A stretch of DNA of 5,799 nucleotides from CAZOHN01 sp964579325 (GTDB lineage: Bacteria > Pseudomonadota > Alphaproteobacteria > Rhodobacterales > Rhodobacteraceae): positions 1 through 5,799 of the forward strand of contig CAZOHN010000222.1 of the NCBI GenBank assembly GCA_964579325.1. The letters run 5' to 3'. The first letter of the stretch is position 1. Each line of letters starts with the position of its first letter. Below, one piece after another: positions 1-5,779 of the stretch. A program made the position numbers and the translations under genes. Below the pieces are notes generated by a model. That model worked only from the letters and a program-made list of their open reading frames with translations, had not been told where the DNA came from and made no database searches.

Positions 1-1
1 C

Positions 2-1213
2 CCGGTCTGGCGCAACGAAAAGCCGGGGCCTGGCCGGTTCCGCCAGTTCTACCAGTGCGACGCCGACACCGTGGGCGCACCGTCGGTCGCCGCCGATGCC
101 GAAGTCTGCATGATGCTGTCGGATGCGCTGGAGGCCGTGGGCATTCCGCGCGGGGACTACGTTGTTCGGGTGAACAACCGCAAGGTCCTGAACGGGGTCA
201 TGGAGGTCGCGGGCATCCTCGACCCCGCCGACCCCGAGAAGCACGCCCATGAACGGGGCATCGTCCTGCGGGCGATCGACAAGCTGGACCGACTTGGCGA
301 GGAGGGCGTGCGTGCGCTCATGGGCGAGGGCCGAAAGGACGAAAGCGGCGACTTCACCAAGGGCGCCGGGCTGTCCGGAATGCAGGCCGATGTGATCATG
401 TCATTTCTCGGTGCCAACGCCGAGATATCCAGAGAAATGCAGGAGCAAATCAGCCTTCTCGGCCCGCGTACGGACATTAACATCAACTTCAATGCAACGG
501 CCTACCTTCGTGACGTTGTGCAAGGCTCTCCCGTTGGTTTGCAGGGTGTCGAGGAACTTGCGCAAGTCGCTGAACTTGTTGAGGCTCGTGGCTACGATCA
601 CAAGCGTCTCCGCATCGACCCCTCCGTCGTCCGCGGCCTCGGCTACTACACCGGCCCGGTGTTCGAGGCCGAACTCACATTCGAGATCCTCGACGAGAAG
701 GGCCGTCCGCGTCAGTTCGGGTCGGTCGCGGGCGGCGGGCGCTATGACGACCTCGTCAAGCGCTTCACCGGCGAGAGCGTCCCGGCTACCGGCGTCTCGA
801 TCGGCGTCGACCGGCTCCTCGCCGCGCTCCGCGCCAAGGGGCGGATCGGGGGCACGGCCAAAGGTCCTGTCGTCATCACAGTAATGGACCGCGACCGGAT
901 GGCCGACTACCAGAAGATGGCCGCCGACCTCCGCGCGGCGGGCATTCGGGCCGAGGTCTACCTCGGCAACCCCAAGGACTTCGGGCGGCAACTCAAGTAC
1001 GCCGACAAGCGCGGGTCGGCCGTGGCCGTGATCCAGGGCACCGACGAGGCCGCGCGCGGCGTGGTGCAGGTGAAGGACCTGATCCTCGGGGCGGAAATCG
1101 CCGCCACCGCCACCGTCGAGGAATGGAAGGGCCAGCCAGCCCAGCAGGAGGTTCCCATCGCCGACCTCGTGCCCACGGTCCGGGCGATCCTCGCCCGCCA
1201 CACCAATGGCTGA
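2..1213 (+). CDS. hisS: Histidyl-tRNA synthetase, 5'-truncated by window edge
   Basis: Charges tRNA-His with histidine in the cytoplasm (class II aminoacyl-tRNA synthetase). The frame is open from the left edge, leaving 403 codons plus TGA; the N-terminus with motif 1 is missing. Seen in the partial protein: motif 2 (WRNEKPGPGRFRQF, about residues 3-16), the HisRS-specific RGLGYYTG motif (211-218), the glycine-rich GGGRYDD segment (about 246-252), motif 3 (TGVSIGVDRLL, about 263-273), then a C-terminal anticodon-binding domain (about 289-390). These identify true HisS rather than HisZ, which lacks the last domain. The stop overlaps the hisZ start by 8 bp, so the two are probably one transcript. 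Oddity: codons in about 395-601, between motif 2 and RGLGYY (the insertion-domain region), are much richer in A/T at third positions than the flanks and include ATA and AGA. This looks like a recombined segment, yet the frame and the catalytic motifs are intact. Confidence 0.96.
   Translation, partial: PVWRNEKPGPGRFRQFYQCDADTVGAPSVAADAEVCMMLSDALEAVGIPRGDYVVRVNNRKVLNGVMEVAGILDPADPEKHAHERGIVLRAIDKLDRLGEEGVRALMGEGRKDESGDFTKGAGLSGMQADVIMSFLGANAEISREMQEQISLLGPRTDININFNATAYLRDVVQGSPVGLQGVEELAQVAELVEARGYDHKRLRIDPSVVRGLGYYTGPVFEAELTFEILDEKGRPRQFGSVAGGGRYDDLVKRFTGESVPATGVSIGVDRLLAALRAKGRIGGTAKGPVVITVMDRDRMADYQKMAADLRAAGIRAEVYLGNPKDFGRQLKYADKRGSAVAVIQGTDEAARGVVQVKDLILGAEIAATATVEEWKGQPAQQEVPIADLVPTVRAILARHTNG
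395..601 (+). other. Lower-GC, atypical-codon patch inside hisS
   Basis: By hand count, 421-540 is about 52% G+C and 541-600 about 57%, against 67% in 301-360 and 72% in 601-660. In codons 401-601, 30 of 67 end in A or T (45%), compared with 6 of 53 (11%) in 602-760. Codons such as ATA, AGA, TCA, CTT and GTT, rare elsewhere in the window, cluster here. The patch covers the segment of HisRS between motif 2 and the RGLGYYTG motif and keeps the frame. Inference: a short homologous-recombination import, or a segment with a different history. The downstream edge near 601 is sharp; the upstream edge near 391-401 is softer. Confidence 0.6.
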
Positions 1214-2312
1214 CAAGGCACAGGCCCGCGCGCAGGCCGACCGCCTGCTTGCCGCCTTCCTTGGCGAGGGCGCAGTTCGGGTCGAGGCCGATATCCTGCA
1301 ACCGGCCGAGACGCTCCTCGACCTCTACGGCGAGGACATCCGCGCCCGCGCCTACGTCACCCGCGACCCGCTGCGCGGCGAGATGATGCTGCGCCCCGAC
1401 TTCACCGTGCCGGTGGTGCAGATGCACATGGCCCACGGGGCCGAGCCGGCGCGCTACGCCTACGCGGGCGAGGTCTTCCGCAAGCAGGAACATGCCGGCC
1501 CGCGCGCCTCCGAATACCTTCAGGTCGGCTACGAGGTCTTCGACCGGACCGACCCCGCCCGCGCCGATGCCGAGGTCTTCGCCCTCTTCGCCCGCCTGCT
1601 CGCGCCGCTATCGCTCCGCGCCGCGACCGGCGACCTCGGCATCATCCTCGCCGCGGTCCGGGGTCTTTCGACCACCGACCGCCGCAAGGCCGCACTCCTG
1701 CGCCACATCTGGCGCCCGCGCCGGTTCCGCGCGCTGCTCGACCGCTTCGGCGGCCGCGCACCGGTGCCCCCCAGCCGCGCCGCGCTTCTGACAGCCCTTG
1801 CCGACGAGGGCGCCATCGCCGTGCTCGACGCCGCCGGCCCCGAGGTCGGCCTGCGCAACCGCGCCGAGGTGGAAGCCCGCCTCTCGGCCCTGCAGGAAGA
1901 CGCCGCCGCCCCGCCCATCGCGTCGGGCGAGGTGGACCTGCTCGAGGCCATCCTCGCGGTCCGCGAGAAGTCGCCGCGGGCCCTCGCCCACCTGCGCGAC
2001 CTCGCGCGGGACCTTCCGGGCCTCGGCACTGCGGTCGACAGGCTCGCCGGCCGGCTCGCCGCGCTGGCGGCGGCGGGCATCGACGTCGACGCGCTCGACT
2101 TCGAGGCCGCCTATGGCCGCACCACGCTGGAATACTACGACGGCTTCGTCTTCGGCTTTTCCGCCGACGCCCGCCCCGACCTGCCGCCCATCGCCTCGGG
2201 CGGGCGCTATGACGCGCTGACAGCGGTCCTCGGGCAAGGCCGGTCGATCCCCGCCGTCGGCGGCGTGATCCGCCCTGGCCTCGTCGCCGACCTGATGGAG
2301 GCCGCGCCATGA
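1206..2312 (+). CDS. hisZ: ATP phosphoribosyltransferase regulatory subunit HisZ
   Basis: A HisS-like protein without tRNA-charging activity that joins short-form HisG to make active ATP phosphoribosyltransferase, the first step of histidine synthesis, and carries its histidine feedback control (family knowledge). The 368 residues show class II synthetase remnants: MLRPDFTVPV (61-70), a motif 2-like stretch (YAGEVFRKQ, 86-94, then YLQVGYEVF, 104-112), a degenerate HisRS motif TLEYYDGFVF (307-316) lacking the RGL of true HisS, the SGGRYDAL segment (331-338) and a motif 3-like VGGVIRPGLV (351-360). It ends where HisS would continue into the anticodon-binding domain, as expected for HisZ. The ATG start overlaps the hisS stop by 8 bp and has no clear Shine-Dalgarno sequence at a normal distance, so initiation probably depends on ribosomes finishing hisS. 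The stop overlaps the hisG start. Confidence 0.95.
   Translation: MADKAQARAQADRLLAAFLGEGAVRVEADILQPAETLLDLYGEDIRARAYVTRDPLRGEMMLRPDFTVPVVQMHMAHGAEPARYAYAGEVFRKQEHAGPRASEYLQVGYEVFDRTDPARADAEVFALFARLLAPLSLRAATGDLGIILAAVRGLSTTDRRKAALLRHIWRPRRFRALLDRFGGRAPVPPSRAALLTALADEGAIAVLDAAGPEVGLRNRAEVEARLSALQEDAAAPPIASGEVDLLEAILAVREKSPRALAHLRDLARDLPGLGTAVDRLAGRLAALAAAGIDVDALDFEAAYGRTTLEYYDGFVFGFSADARPDLPPIASGGRYDALTAVLGQGRSIPAVGGVIRPGLVADLMEAAP
2297..2301 (+). promoter_or_regulatory. Ribosome binding site of hisG
   Basis: GGAGG lies 7 nt before the hisG ATG, inside the last codons of hisZ. It supports the start at 2309 and the ATGA overlap as a coupled start-stop. Confidence 0.75.
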
Positions 2313-3013
2313 CGCTGCGCCTCGGCCTGCCGTCCAAGGGGCGGCTGATGGAAAAGACCTTCGAGTGGTTCGGCGCGCGCGGCGTGACGCTCGCCCTGTC
2401 GGGGGCCGAGCGTGAGTATGCGGCCGCCGCCGATGGCATCGACGGTCTTGCGGTGGTGCTTCTGTCGGCCTCGGAAATCCCGCGCGAACTGGCAGCGGGG
2501 CGCATCCACCTTGGCGTCACCGGGTCGGACCTCGTGCGCGAGGGCCTGCCCGACTGGTCATCGGCAGTGGAGGAGCTTGAGCCGATGGGCTTCGGCTTTG
2601 CCGATCTCGTGGTGGCGGTGCCGCGCGCCTGGGTCGATGTCGATACCCTGGACGACCTCGACGCCGCCGCCGCGGCCTTCCGCGCCGCGCATGGCTTCCG
2701 GCTACGCATCGCGACCAAGTATCACCGCCTGACGCGTGAGTTCCTGCGCGAGGCCGGCGTGGCCGACTACCAGCTCGTCGACAGCCAGGGCGCGACCGAA
2801 GGCACGGTGAAGAACCTCGCCGCCGAGGCGATCGCCGACATCACCACGACCGGCGACACGCTGCGCGCCAACCACCTCAAGATCCTGTCCGACGGCCTGA
2901 TCCACCAAAGCCAGGCCACCCTGTTCTGCGCGCGCGGTGCAGCATGGGGCGCCGACGCGGAGGAAACCCTTACGGCGCTCTGCGCACGGCTGGGGGTTAC
3001 CGGGCGGGGCTGA
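2309..3013 (+). CDS. hisG: ATP phosphoribosyltransferase catalytic subunit, short form
   Basis: Condenses ATP with PRPP to phosphoribosyl-ATP, the committed step of histidine synthesis. At 234 residues it is the short form (HisG_S), which lacks the C-terminal regulatory domain of the roughly 300-residue long form and needs HisZ; finding hisZ immediately upstream fits. Visible features: N-terminal LRLGLPSKGRL (3-13), GVTGSDLVREGLPDW (69-83) typical of the periplasmic-binding-protein-like fold, and the PRPP-binding signature region GATEGTVKNL (161-170) followed by AIADITTTGDTL (174-185). Start: ATG at 2309 overlaps the hisZ TGA by 4 bp (ATGA), with GGAGG 7 nt upstream. It is the last gene of the cluster; downstream lies a convergent junction with trmB, and no strong plus-strand terminator follows. 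Confidence 0.97.
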   Translation: MTLRLGLPSKGRLMEKTFEWFGARGVTLALSGAEREYAAAADGIDGLAVVLLSASEIPRELAAGRIHLGVTGSDLVREGLPDWSSAVEELEPMGFGFADLVVAVPRAWVDVDTLDDLDAAAAAFRAAHGFRLRIATKYHRLTREFLREAGVADYQLVDSQGATEGTVKNLAAEAIADITTTGDTLRANHLKILSDGLIHQSQATLFCARGAAWGADAEETLTALCARLGVTGRG

Positions 3014-3111
3014 GGCAGGCCCGGCGCCCGCACGGCTAACCTTTTCTCAAGCAACGGAAAATCAGCCACTTGCAGGAAAAATGTTTCGCGCGCGAAACAT
3101 TTCCCGACCGG
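3014..3111. other. Convergent intergenic region hisG / trmB
   Basis: These 98 non-coding bases separate the hisG stop from the trmB stop. The left part (about 3033-3081) is more A/T-rich than the genes. The right part contains the 24-bp palindrome described separately. I see no gene, tRNA or recognisable riboswitch here. Confidence 0.8.
3074..3102 (-). terminator. Probable trmB terminator, perfect 24-bp palindrome
   Basis: Positions 3079-3102 are a perfect inverted repeat, 12 bp per arm (AAATGTTTCGCG and its complement). As RNA on the minus strand this folds into a stem of about 10 bp with a CGCG loop, and the transcript continues as UUUUUCC, so it has the hairpin and U-tract of an intrinsic terminator. 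It lies 9 nt past the trmB stop. Read on the plus strand, for hisG, only three U follow the stem, so termination in that direction should be weaker. Because the symmetry is perfect, a DNA-binding protein site is an alternative. Confidence 0.6.
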
Positions 3112-3825
3112 TCAGAGCCTTCGGAACGTCAGGTAGTGCGGGCTGCGCCCCTCGCGCAGCGCCTTCTGCTCATACCGGGTGCTGATCCAGTCGTCCCAGG
3201 GGCGGCGCCAGTCTTCGGGACCCTCGCCCAGCCAGGCGAACCCGGCCTTCGGCACCTCTTCGAGCGTCTGGCGCACATAGTCGGGAATGTCCGTCGCCAC
3301 GCGGAACTCGGCCCCCGGCGCCAGCACGCGCGCCAGAAGCGCAAGGTGGTCCGGCGTCACGAACCGCCGGCGGTGGTGCTTTGTCTTGGGCCAGGGGTCG
3401 GGGTAGAGGAGAAACGCCTTCGCGACCGACCCCGCGGGCAGCACATCCATCAGGTCGCGCGCGTCGCCGGGGTGGATGGCGAGGTTCGACACGCCCGCCG
3501 CGCGGACCTTGCCCAGAAGCATCGCAACGCCATTGATGAAGGGCTCGGCCCCGACGATCGCGACCTCGGGGTTGGATTGCGCCTGATGCACCAGATGCTC
3601 GCCGCCGCCGAACCCGATCTCGAGCCAGAGCGGGCGGGCGCCGAAGCGGGCGACGAGGTCGAGGTGGCGGCGGTCGGGGTTTGCCGCCCGGTCCACCTTT
3701 CCAGGGGAGAGCAAGGCGAGATCCTCGGCGAGATAGCGCCTCTGTGCGTCCTTGAGGGTCTTGCCGTGGCGGCGACCGTAGAAGTTGCGCCGCTCCGGCG
3801 GCGGTGTATCGTTGCTGTCGCTCAT
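3112..3825 (-). CDS. trmB: tRNA (guanine-N7-)-methyltransferase
   Basis: Transfers a methyl group from SAM to N7 of G46 in the variable loop of many tRNAs. The 237 residues show, in order, the SAM-binding motif EIGFGGGEH (69-77), the acidic GAEPF strand end (92-96), PGDARDL (119-125), the family hallmark PDPWPKTKHHRRRF (142-155), ATD (177-179) and the C-terminal TRYEQKA (216-222), which matches the T-x-Y-E-x-K motif of TrmB. Length is normal. The start at 3825 gives MSDSND..., a typical short polar N-terminus. The frame stays open about 49 codons further upstream, but that extension runs across the divergent gene and its ribosome binding site and looks non-native. No strong Shine-Dalgarno precedes 3825. 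It is on the same strand as metK, with an opposite-strand gene in between; a hairpin with a U-tract follows its stop. Confidence 0.95.
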   Translation of the reverse strand: MSDSNDTPPPERRNFYGRRHGKTLKDAQRRYLAEDLALLSPGKVDRAANPDRRHLDLVARFGARPLWLEIGFGGGEHLVHQAQSNPEVAIVGAEPFINGVAMLLGKVRAAGVSNLAIHPGDARDLMDVLPAGSVAKAFLLYPDPWPKTKHHRRRFVTPDHLALLARVLAPGAEFRVATDIPDYVRQTLEEVPKAGFAWLGEGPEDWRRPWDDWISTRYEQKALREGRSPHYLTFRRL

Positions 3826-3840
3826 GGCGAGCCGTCTACA
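3812..3840 (+). promoter_or_regulatory. Weak candidate promoter for the PhlG-like gene
   Basis: TTGCTG (3812-3817) and TCTACA (3835-3840) are 17 bp apart and each match three of six consensus bases. Transcription would start near 3847, about 17 nt before the GGAGG of the downstream gene. The elements overlap the trmB start codon. Such matches arise easily by chance, so this is only a suggestion. Confidence 0.22.
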
Positions 3841-3863
3841 CGCGGTGACGGGGCACGACAACC

Positions 3864-3868
3864 GGAGG
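3864..3868 (+). promoter_or_regulatory. Ribosome binding site of the PhlG-like gene
   Basis: GGAGG ends 4 nt before the ATG at 3873. The spacing is short, but the sequence is the best Shine-Dalgarno in the 47-bp divergent gap and supports both the reality and the start of the gene. Confidence 0.6.
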
Positions 3869-3872
3869 ACCG

Positions 3873-4493
3873 ATGTTCGAGCCCGACTGGCGTGGTCGCC
3901 CGATGGACAGCGCCCGCTGGACCCTGACGCGGCTGCCGGATGGCCGGTTGCGAATGACGATAGCGCATGCACCCCTGCGGGGTATCACGCCGGCGATGCT
4001 GGCGTGGTGGTTCCGCAACATCGGGGGAACAATGATCTGGCAGGGCCGTGAGCGGCAGCGCTACCACGTCTGGCATCCGCGCGATCACATCCACTGGGCC
4101 TTGGCGCGAGAGGCTCCGGGCGGCGGCGTGGGGCCGGGCGCGGCATTCCGCATTGTCGAGGCGTTCCAGGCCAACCCGCGCTACCGCGTGGACGTGACGG
4201 ATCGGGTGACGGAGCTGTCGGAGGCGGGGATCACCCTGGTCGGGCGGTCGGCCGGTCTTCAGGTGACGCGATTGGCCCATCGATTCACCGACCTGAAGGG
4301 CACTACTGCTTACGACTCGGTCCTGGAAGTCGGCCTTGTCGAGCCTCTGATCGGTCCGGTCGTGAACCGGACGCTGCTACCTTGGCGGTTTCCCCAGGAG
4401 ATGGGGCGTGCGTGGATCGCACACAACATCGAGGAGGTGGGACAGTTCGAGGCGTTCCTGCCCGAGCTCCACGCGGCGCAAACCGGGGCCTGA
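3873..4493 (+). CDS. DAPG hydrolase (PhlG)-like domain protein, putative metal hydrolase
   Basis: This 206-residue soluble protein has no signal peptide or membrane segment. Features seen: GITPAMLAWWF (37-47), the histidine-rich YHVWHPRDHIHW (64-75), AAFRIVEAF (90-98), RLAHRF (133-138) and a C-terminal IAHNIEEVGQFEAFLPEL (182-199). From memory this pattern resembles the DAPG hydrolase PhlG family, a Bet v 1-like fold whose zinc is held by His, Glu, His, His. Candidate ligands in matching order are one of H65/H68/H72, E96, H136 and H184. PhlG itself cleaves a C-C bond in 2,4-diacetylphloroglucinol and is longer (about 290 residues), so the substrate here is unknown and need not be related. No phloroglucinol genes are visible nearby. 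GGAGG precedes the ATG. The gene is divergent from trmB (47-bp gap) and convergent with metK (29-bp gap), so it is probably transcribed alone. Alternative: another START/Bet v 1-like lipid or aromatic-binding protein. Confidence 0.62.
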   Translation: MFEPDWRGRPMDSARWTLTRLPDGRLRMTIAHAPLRGITPAMLAWWFRNIGGTMIWQGRERQRYHVWHPRDHIHWALAREAPGGGVGPGAAFRIVEAFQANPRYRVDVTDRVTELSEAGITLVGRSAGLQVTRLAHRFTDLKGTTAYDSVLEVGLVEPLIGPVVNRTLLPWRFPQEMGRAWIAHNIEEVGQFEAFLPELHAAQTGA

Positions 4494-4522
4494 GGCGCCG
4501 GACTCCGCCTTCGCGCAGGCTG

Positions 4523-5689
4523 TCACAACGCCTTCGTCAATGCTTCGGCGAGATCCGTCTTCTCCCAGCTGAAGCCACCGTCGGCCTCGGGCGCGCGGCC
4601 GAAGTGGCCATAGGCTGCGGTGCGGCGGTAGATCGGACGGGTCAGGTCGAGGTGGGTGCGGATGCCACGCGGGGTGAGGTCCATGACCTCTGCCACGGCC
4701 TTCTCGATGGCCTCGGCCGGAACCTGACCGGTGCCGTGGGTGTCGACATAGATCGACAGCGGCTTGGCCACGCCGATGGCATAGCTCACCTGAAGCGTGC
4801 AGCGGTCGGCAAGGCCGGCCGCGACGATGTTCTTGGCGAGGTAGCGCGCGGCATAAGCCGCCGAGCGGTCGACCTTGGTCGGGTCCTTGCCCGAGAAGGC
4901 GCCGCCTCCGTGAGGCGCCGCGCCGCCATAGGTATCGACGATGATCTTCCGCCCGGTCAGGCCTGCGTCGCCATCGGGGCCGCCGATCACGAAGACGCCG
5001 GTCGGGTTGACGTGCCACTCGGTCTTGCGGGTCAGCCAGCCCTCGGGCAGCACCTCGCGGATATAGGGCTCGACGATCTTTCGGATCACCTTGGAGGTCT
5101 GCCGCTTCGACGTGTGCTGGGTGGAAAGCACGATCGACGTCACTTCGACAGGTTTGCCGTCGACATAGCGCAGCGTCAGCTGGCTCTTGGCATCGGGGCC
5201 CAGCGTCGGCTCGGCGCCCGACTTGCGGGCCTCGGCCAGCCGCCGCAGGATCGCGTGGGCATACTGGATCGGAGCCGGCATGAATTCCGACGTCTCGCGG
5301 GTGGCATAGCCGAACATGATGCCTTGGTCGCCCGCGCCGTCACGGTCCACGCCCTGCGCGATGTGGGCAGACTGCTCGTGCAGGTAGTTGTGGACCTTGA
5401 TCTTGTCCCAGTGGAACTTCTTCTGCTCGTAGCCGATGTCGCGCACGCAGTCGCGGACGATGCCGTCGATGCGCGCCATCATCGCCTTGGTCTTGTCCTT
5501 GCTCGACAGTCCGACCTCGCCGCCGACCACCACGCGGTTCGTCGTCGCAAAGGCCTCGCAGGCGACGCGCGCGTTGGGTTCCTCGGTGAGGAAGGCATCG
5601 AGCACGGCATCGGAAATCTGGTCGCAGACCTTGTCGGGGTGGCCCTCCGAGACGCTCTCGGACGTGAAGACGTAGTTCTGACGGGACAT
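4523..5689 (-). CDS. metK: S-adenosylmethionine synthetase (methionine adenosyltransferase)
   Basis: Makes SAM from methionine and ATP with release of phosphate and pyrophosphate; a cytoplasmic enzyme, normally a tetramer. The 388 residues match the family length and show FTSESVSEGHPDKVCDQ (8-24, with the ATP/metal-binding GHPDK), the signature GAGDQGIMFGYA (118-129), the substrate-loop region HEQSAHIAQGV (104-114) and the second signature GGGAFSGKDPTKVDRS (261-276). Start: ATG at 5689 gives the canonical MSRQNYVFTSESVS, with GGAG 8 nt upstream. The frame is open for 30 more codons to an ATG at 5779, but that stretch is the riboswitch and promoter region and is not conserved MetK sequence. 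Expression is probably controlled by the SAM/SAH riboswitch that sequesters the GGAG. The 29-bp gap to the convergent gene's stop holds no clear terminator. Confidence 0.98.
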   Translation of the reverse strand: MSRQNYVFTSESVSEGHPDKVCDQISDAVLDAFLTEEPNARVACEAFATTNRVVVGGEVGLSSKDKTKAMMARIDGIVRDCVRDIGYEQKKFHWDKIKVHNYLHEQSAHIAQGVDRDGAGDQGIMFGYATRETSEFMPAPIQYAHAILRRLAEARKSGAEPTLGPDAKSQLTLRYVDGKPVEVTSIVLSTQHTSKRQTSKVIRKIVEPYIREVLPEGWLTRKTEWHVNPTGVFVIGGPDGDAGLTGRKIIVDTYGGAAPHGGGAFSGKDPTKVDRSAAYAARYLAKNIVAAGLADRCTLQVSYAIGVAKPLSIYVDTHGTGQVPAEAIEKAVAEVMDLTPRGIRTHLDLTRPIYRRTAAYGHFGRAPEADGGFSWEKTDLAEALTKAL

Positions 5690-5697
5690 GGGAAGTG

Positions 5698-5741
5698 CTC
5701 CATTGGGTATCGTCTGCCACGCCAGGAAGCCGTTGTGGCAG
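5698..5741 (-). ncRNA. SAM/SAH riboswitch in the metK leader
   Basis: On the minus strand a 7-bp stem is formed by CUGCCAC (5741-5735) and GUGGCAG (5720-5714), closing a 14-nt loop AACGGCUUCCUGGC (5734-5721). A 12-nt linker is followed by GGAG (5701-5698), the metK Shine-Dalgarno, in the context AAUGGAGCA. The loop's UUCC can pair with GGAG (one G-U), giving an H-type pseudoknot that hides the ribosome binding site. The loop CAACGGCUUCCUGGCG and the AUGGAGCA tail match the SAM/SAH riboswitch consensus as I remember it, a class found upstream of metK in Rhodobacterales. Expected behaviour: SAM (or SAH) binding stabilises the pseudoknot and lowers metK translation. Location, strand and target gene all agree with the class. 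Confidence 0.9.
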
Positions 5742-5750
5742 GTCGGGCGA

Positions 5751-5779
5751 GCGTTACGCCCGCGTCTGGGTGCGGTCAA
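5751..5779 (-). promoter_or_regulatory. Candidate metK promoter
   Basis: On the minus strand TTGACC (5779-5774) matches the -35 consensus at five of six bases. Exactly 17 bp downstream lies TAACGC (5756-5751), a poor -10 match; a strong -35 with a weak -10 is common in high-GC alphaproteobacteria. The start would fall around 5743-5746, just before the riboswitch stem at 5741, giving a leader of roughly 55 nt. An in-frame stop at 5778-5776 ends a short open frame running in from the right edge, possibly the tail of an upstream gene; this cannot be decided from eight codons. Confidence 0.45.

Noticed and set aside
401..1216. Long open frame on the minus strand across hisS.
   Set aside because: Complement of a strongly supported gene in GC-rich DNA; the composition is that of a mirror frame, with no domain.
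3082..3099. A parS (ParB-binding) site within the palindrome.
   Set aside because: Canonical parS is a 16-bp TGTTTC-ACGT-GAAACA; here the half-sites are separated by six bases rather than four and the centre is CG repeats, so the match is only to half-sites.
3070..3927. Long open frame on the plus strand across trmB.
   Set aside because: It is an antisense shadow of a high-GC gene: arginine- and proline-rich, no recognisable motif, no ribosome binding site.
3826..3972. Upstream extension of TrmB by 49 codons.
   Set aside because: It overlaps the divergent gene and its ribosome binding site; the extra residues do not resemble TrmB, and the usual motifs sit at normal distances from the start at 3825.
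4493..4510. Hairpin AGGCG / CGCCT between the PhlG-like gene and metK as a terminator.
   Set aside because: The stem is only 5 bp with an 8-nt loop and no U-tract on either strand.
5690..5779. An N-terminal extension of 30 codons for MetK, starting at ATG 5779.
   Set aside because: It covers the riboswitch and probable promoter, is not MetK-like, and the start at 5689 has a well-placed GGAG and the canonical MSRQNYVF beginning.
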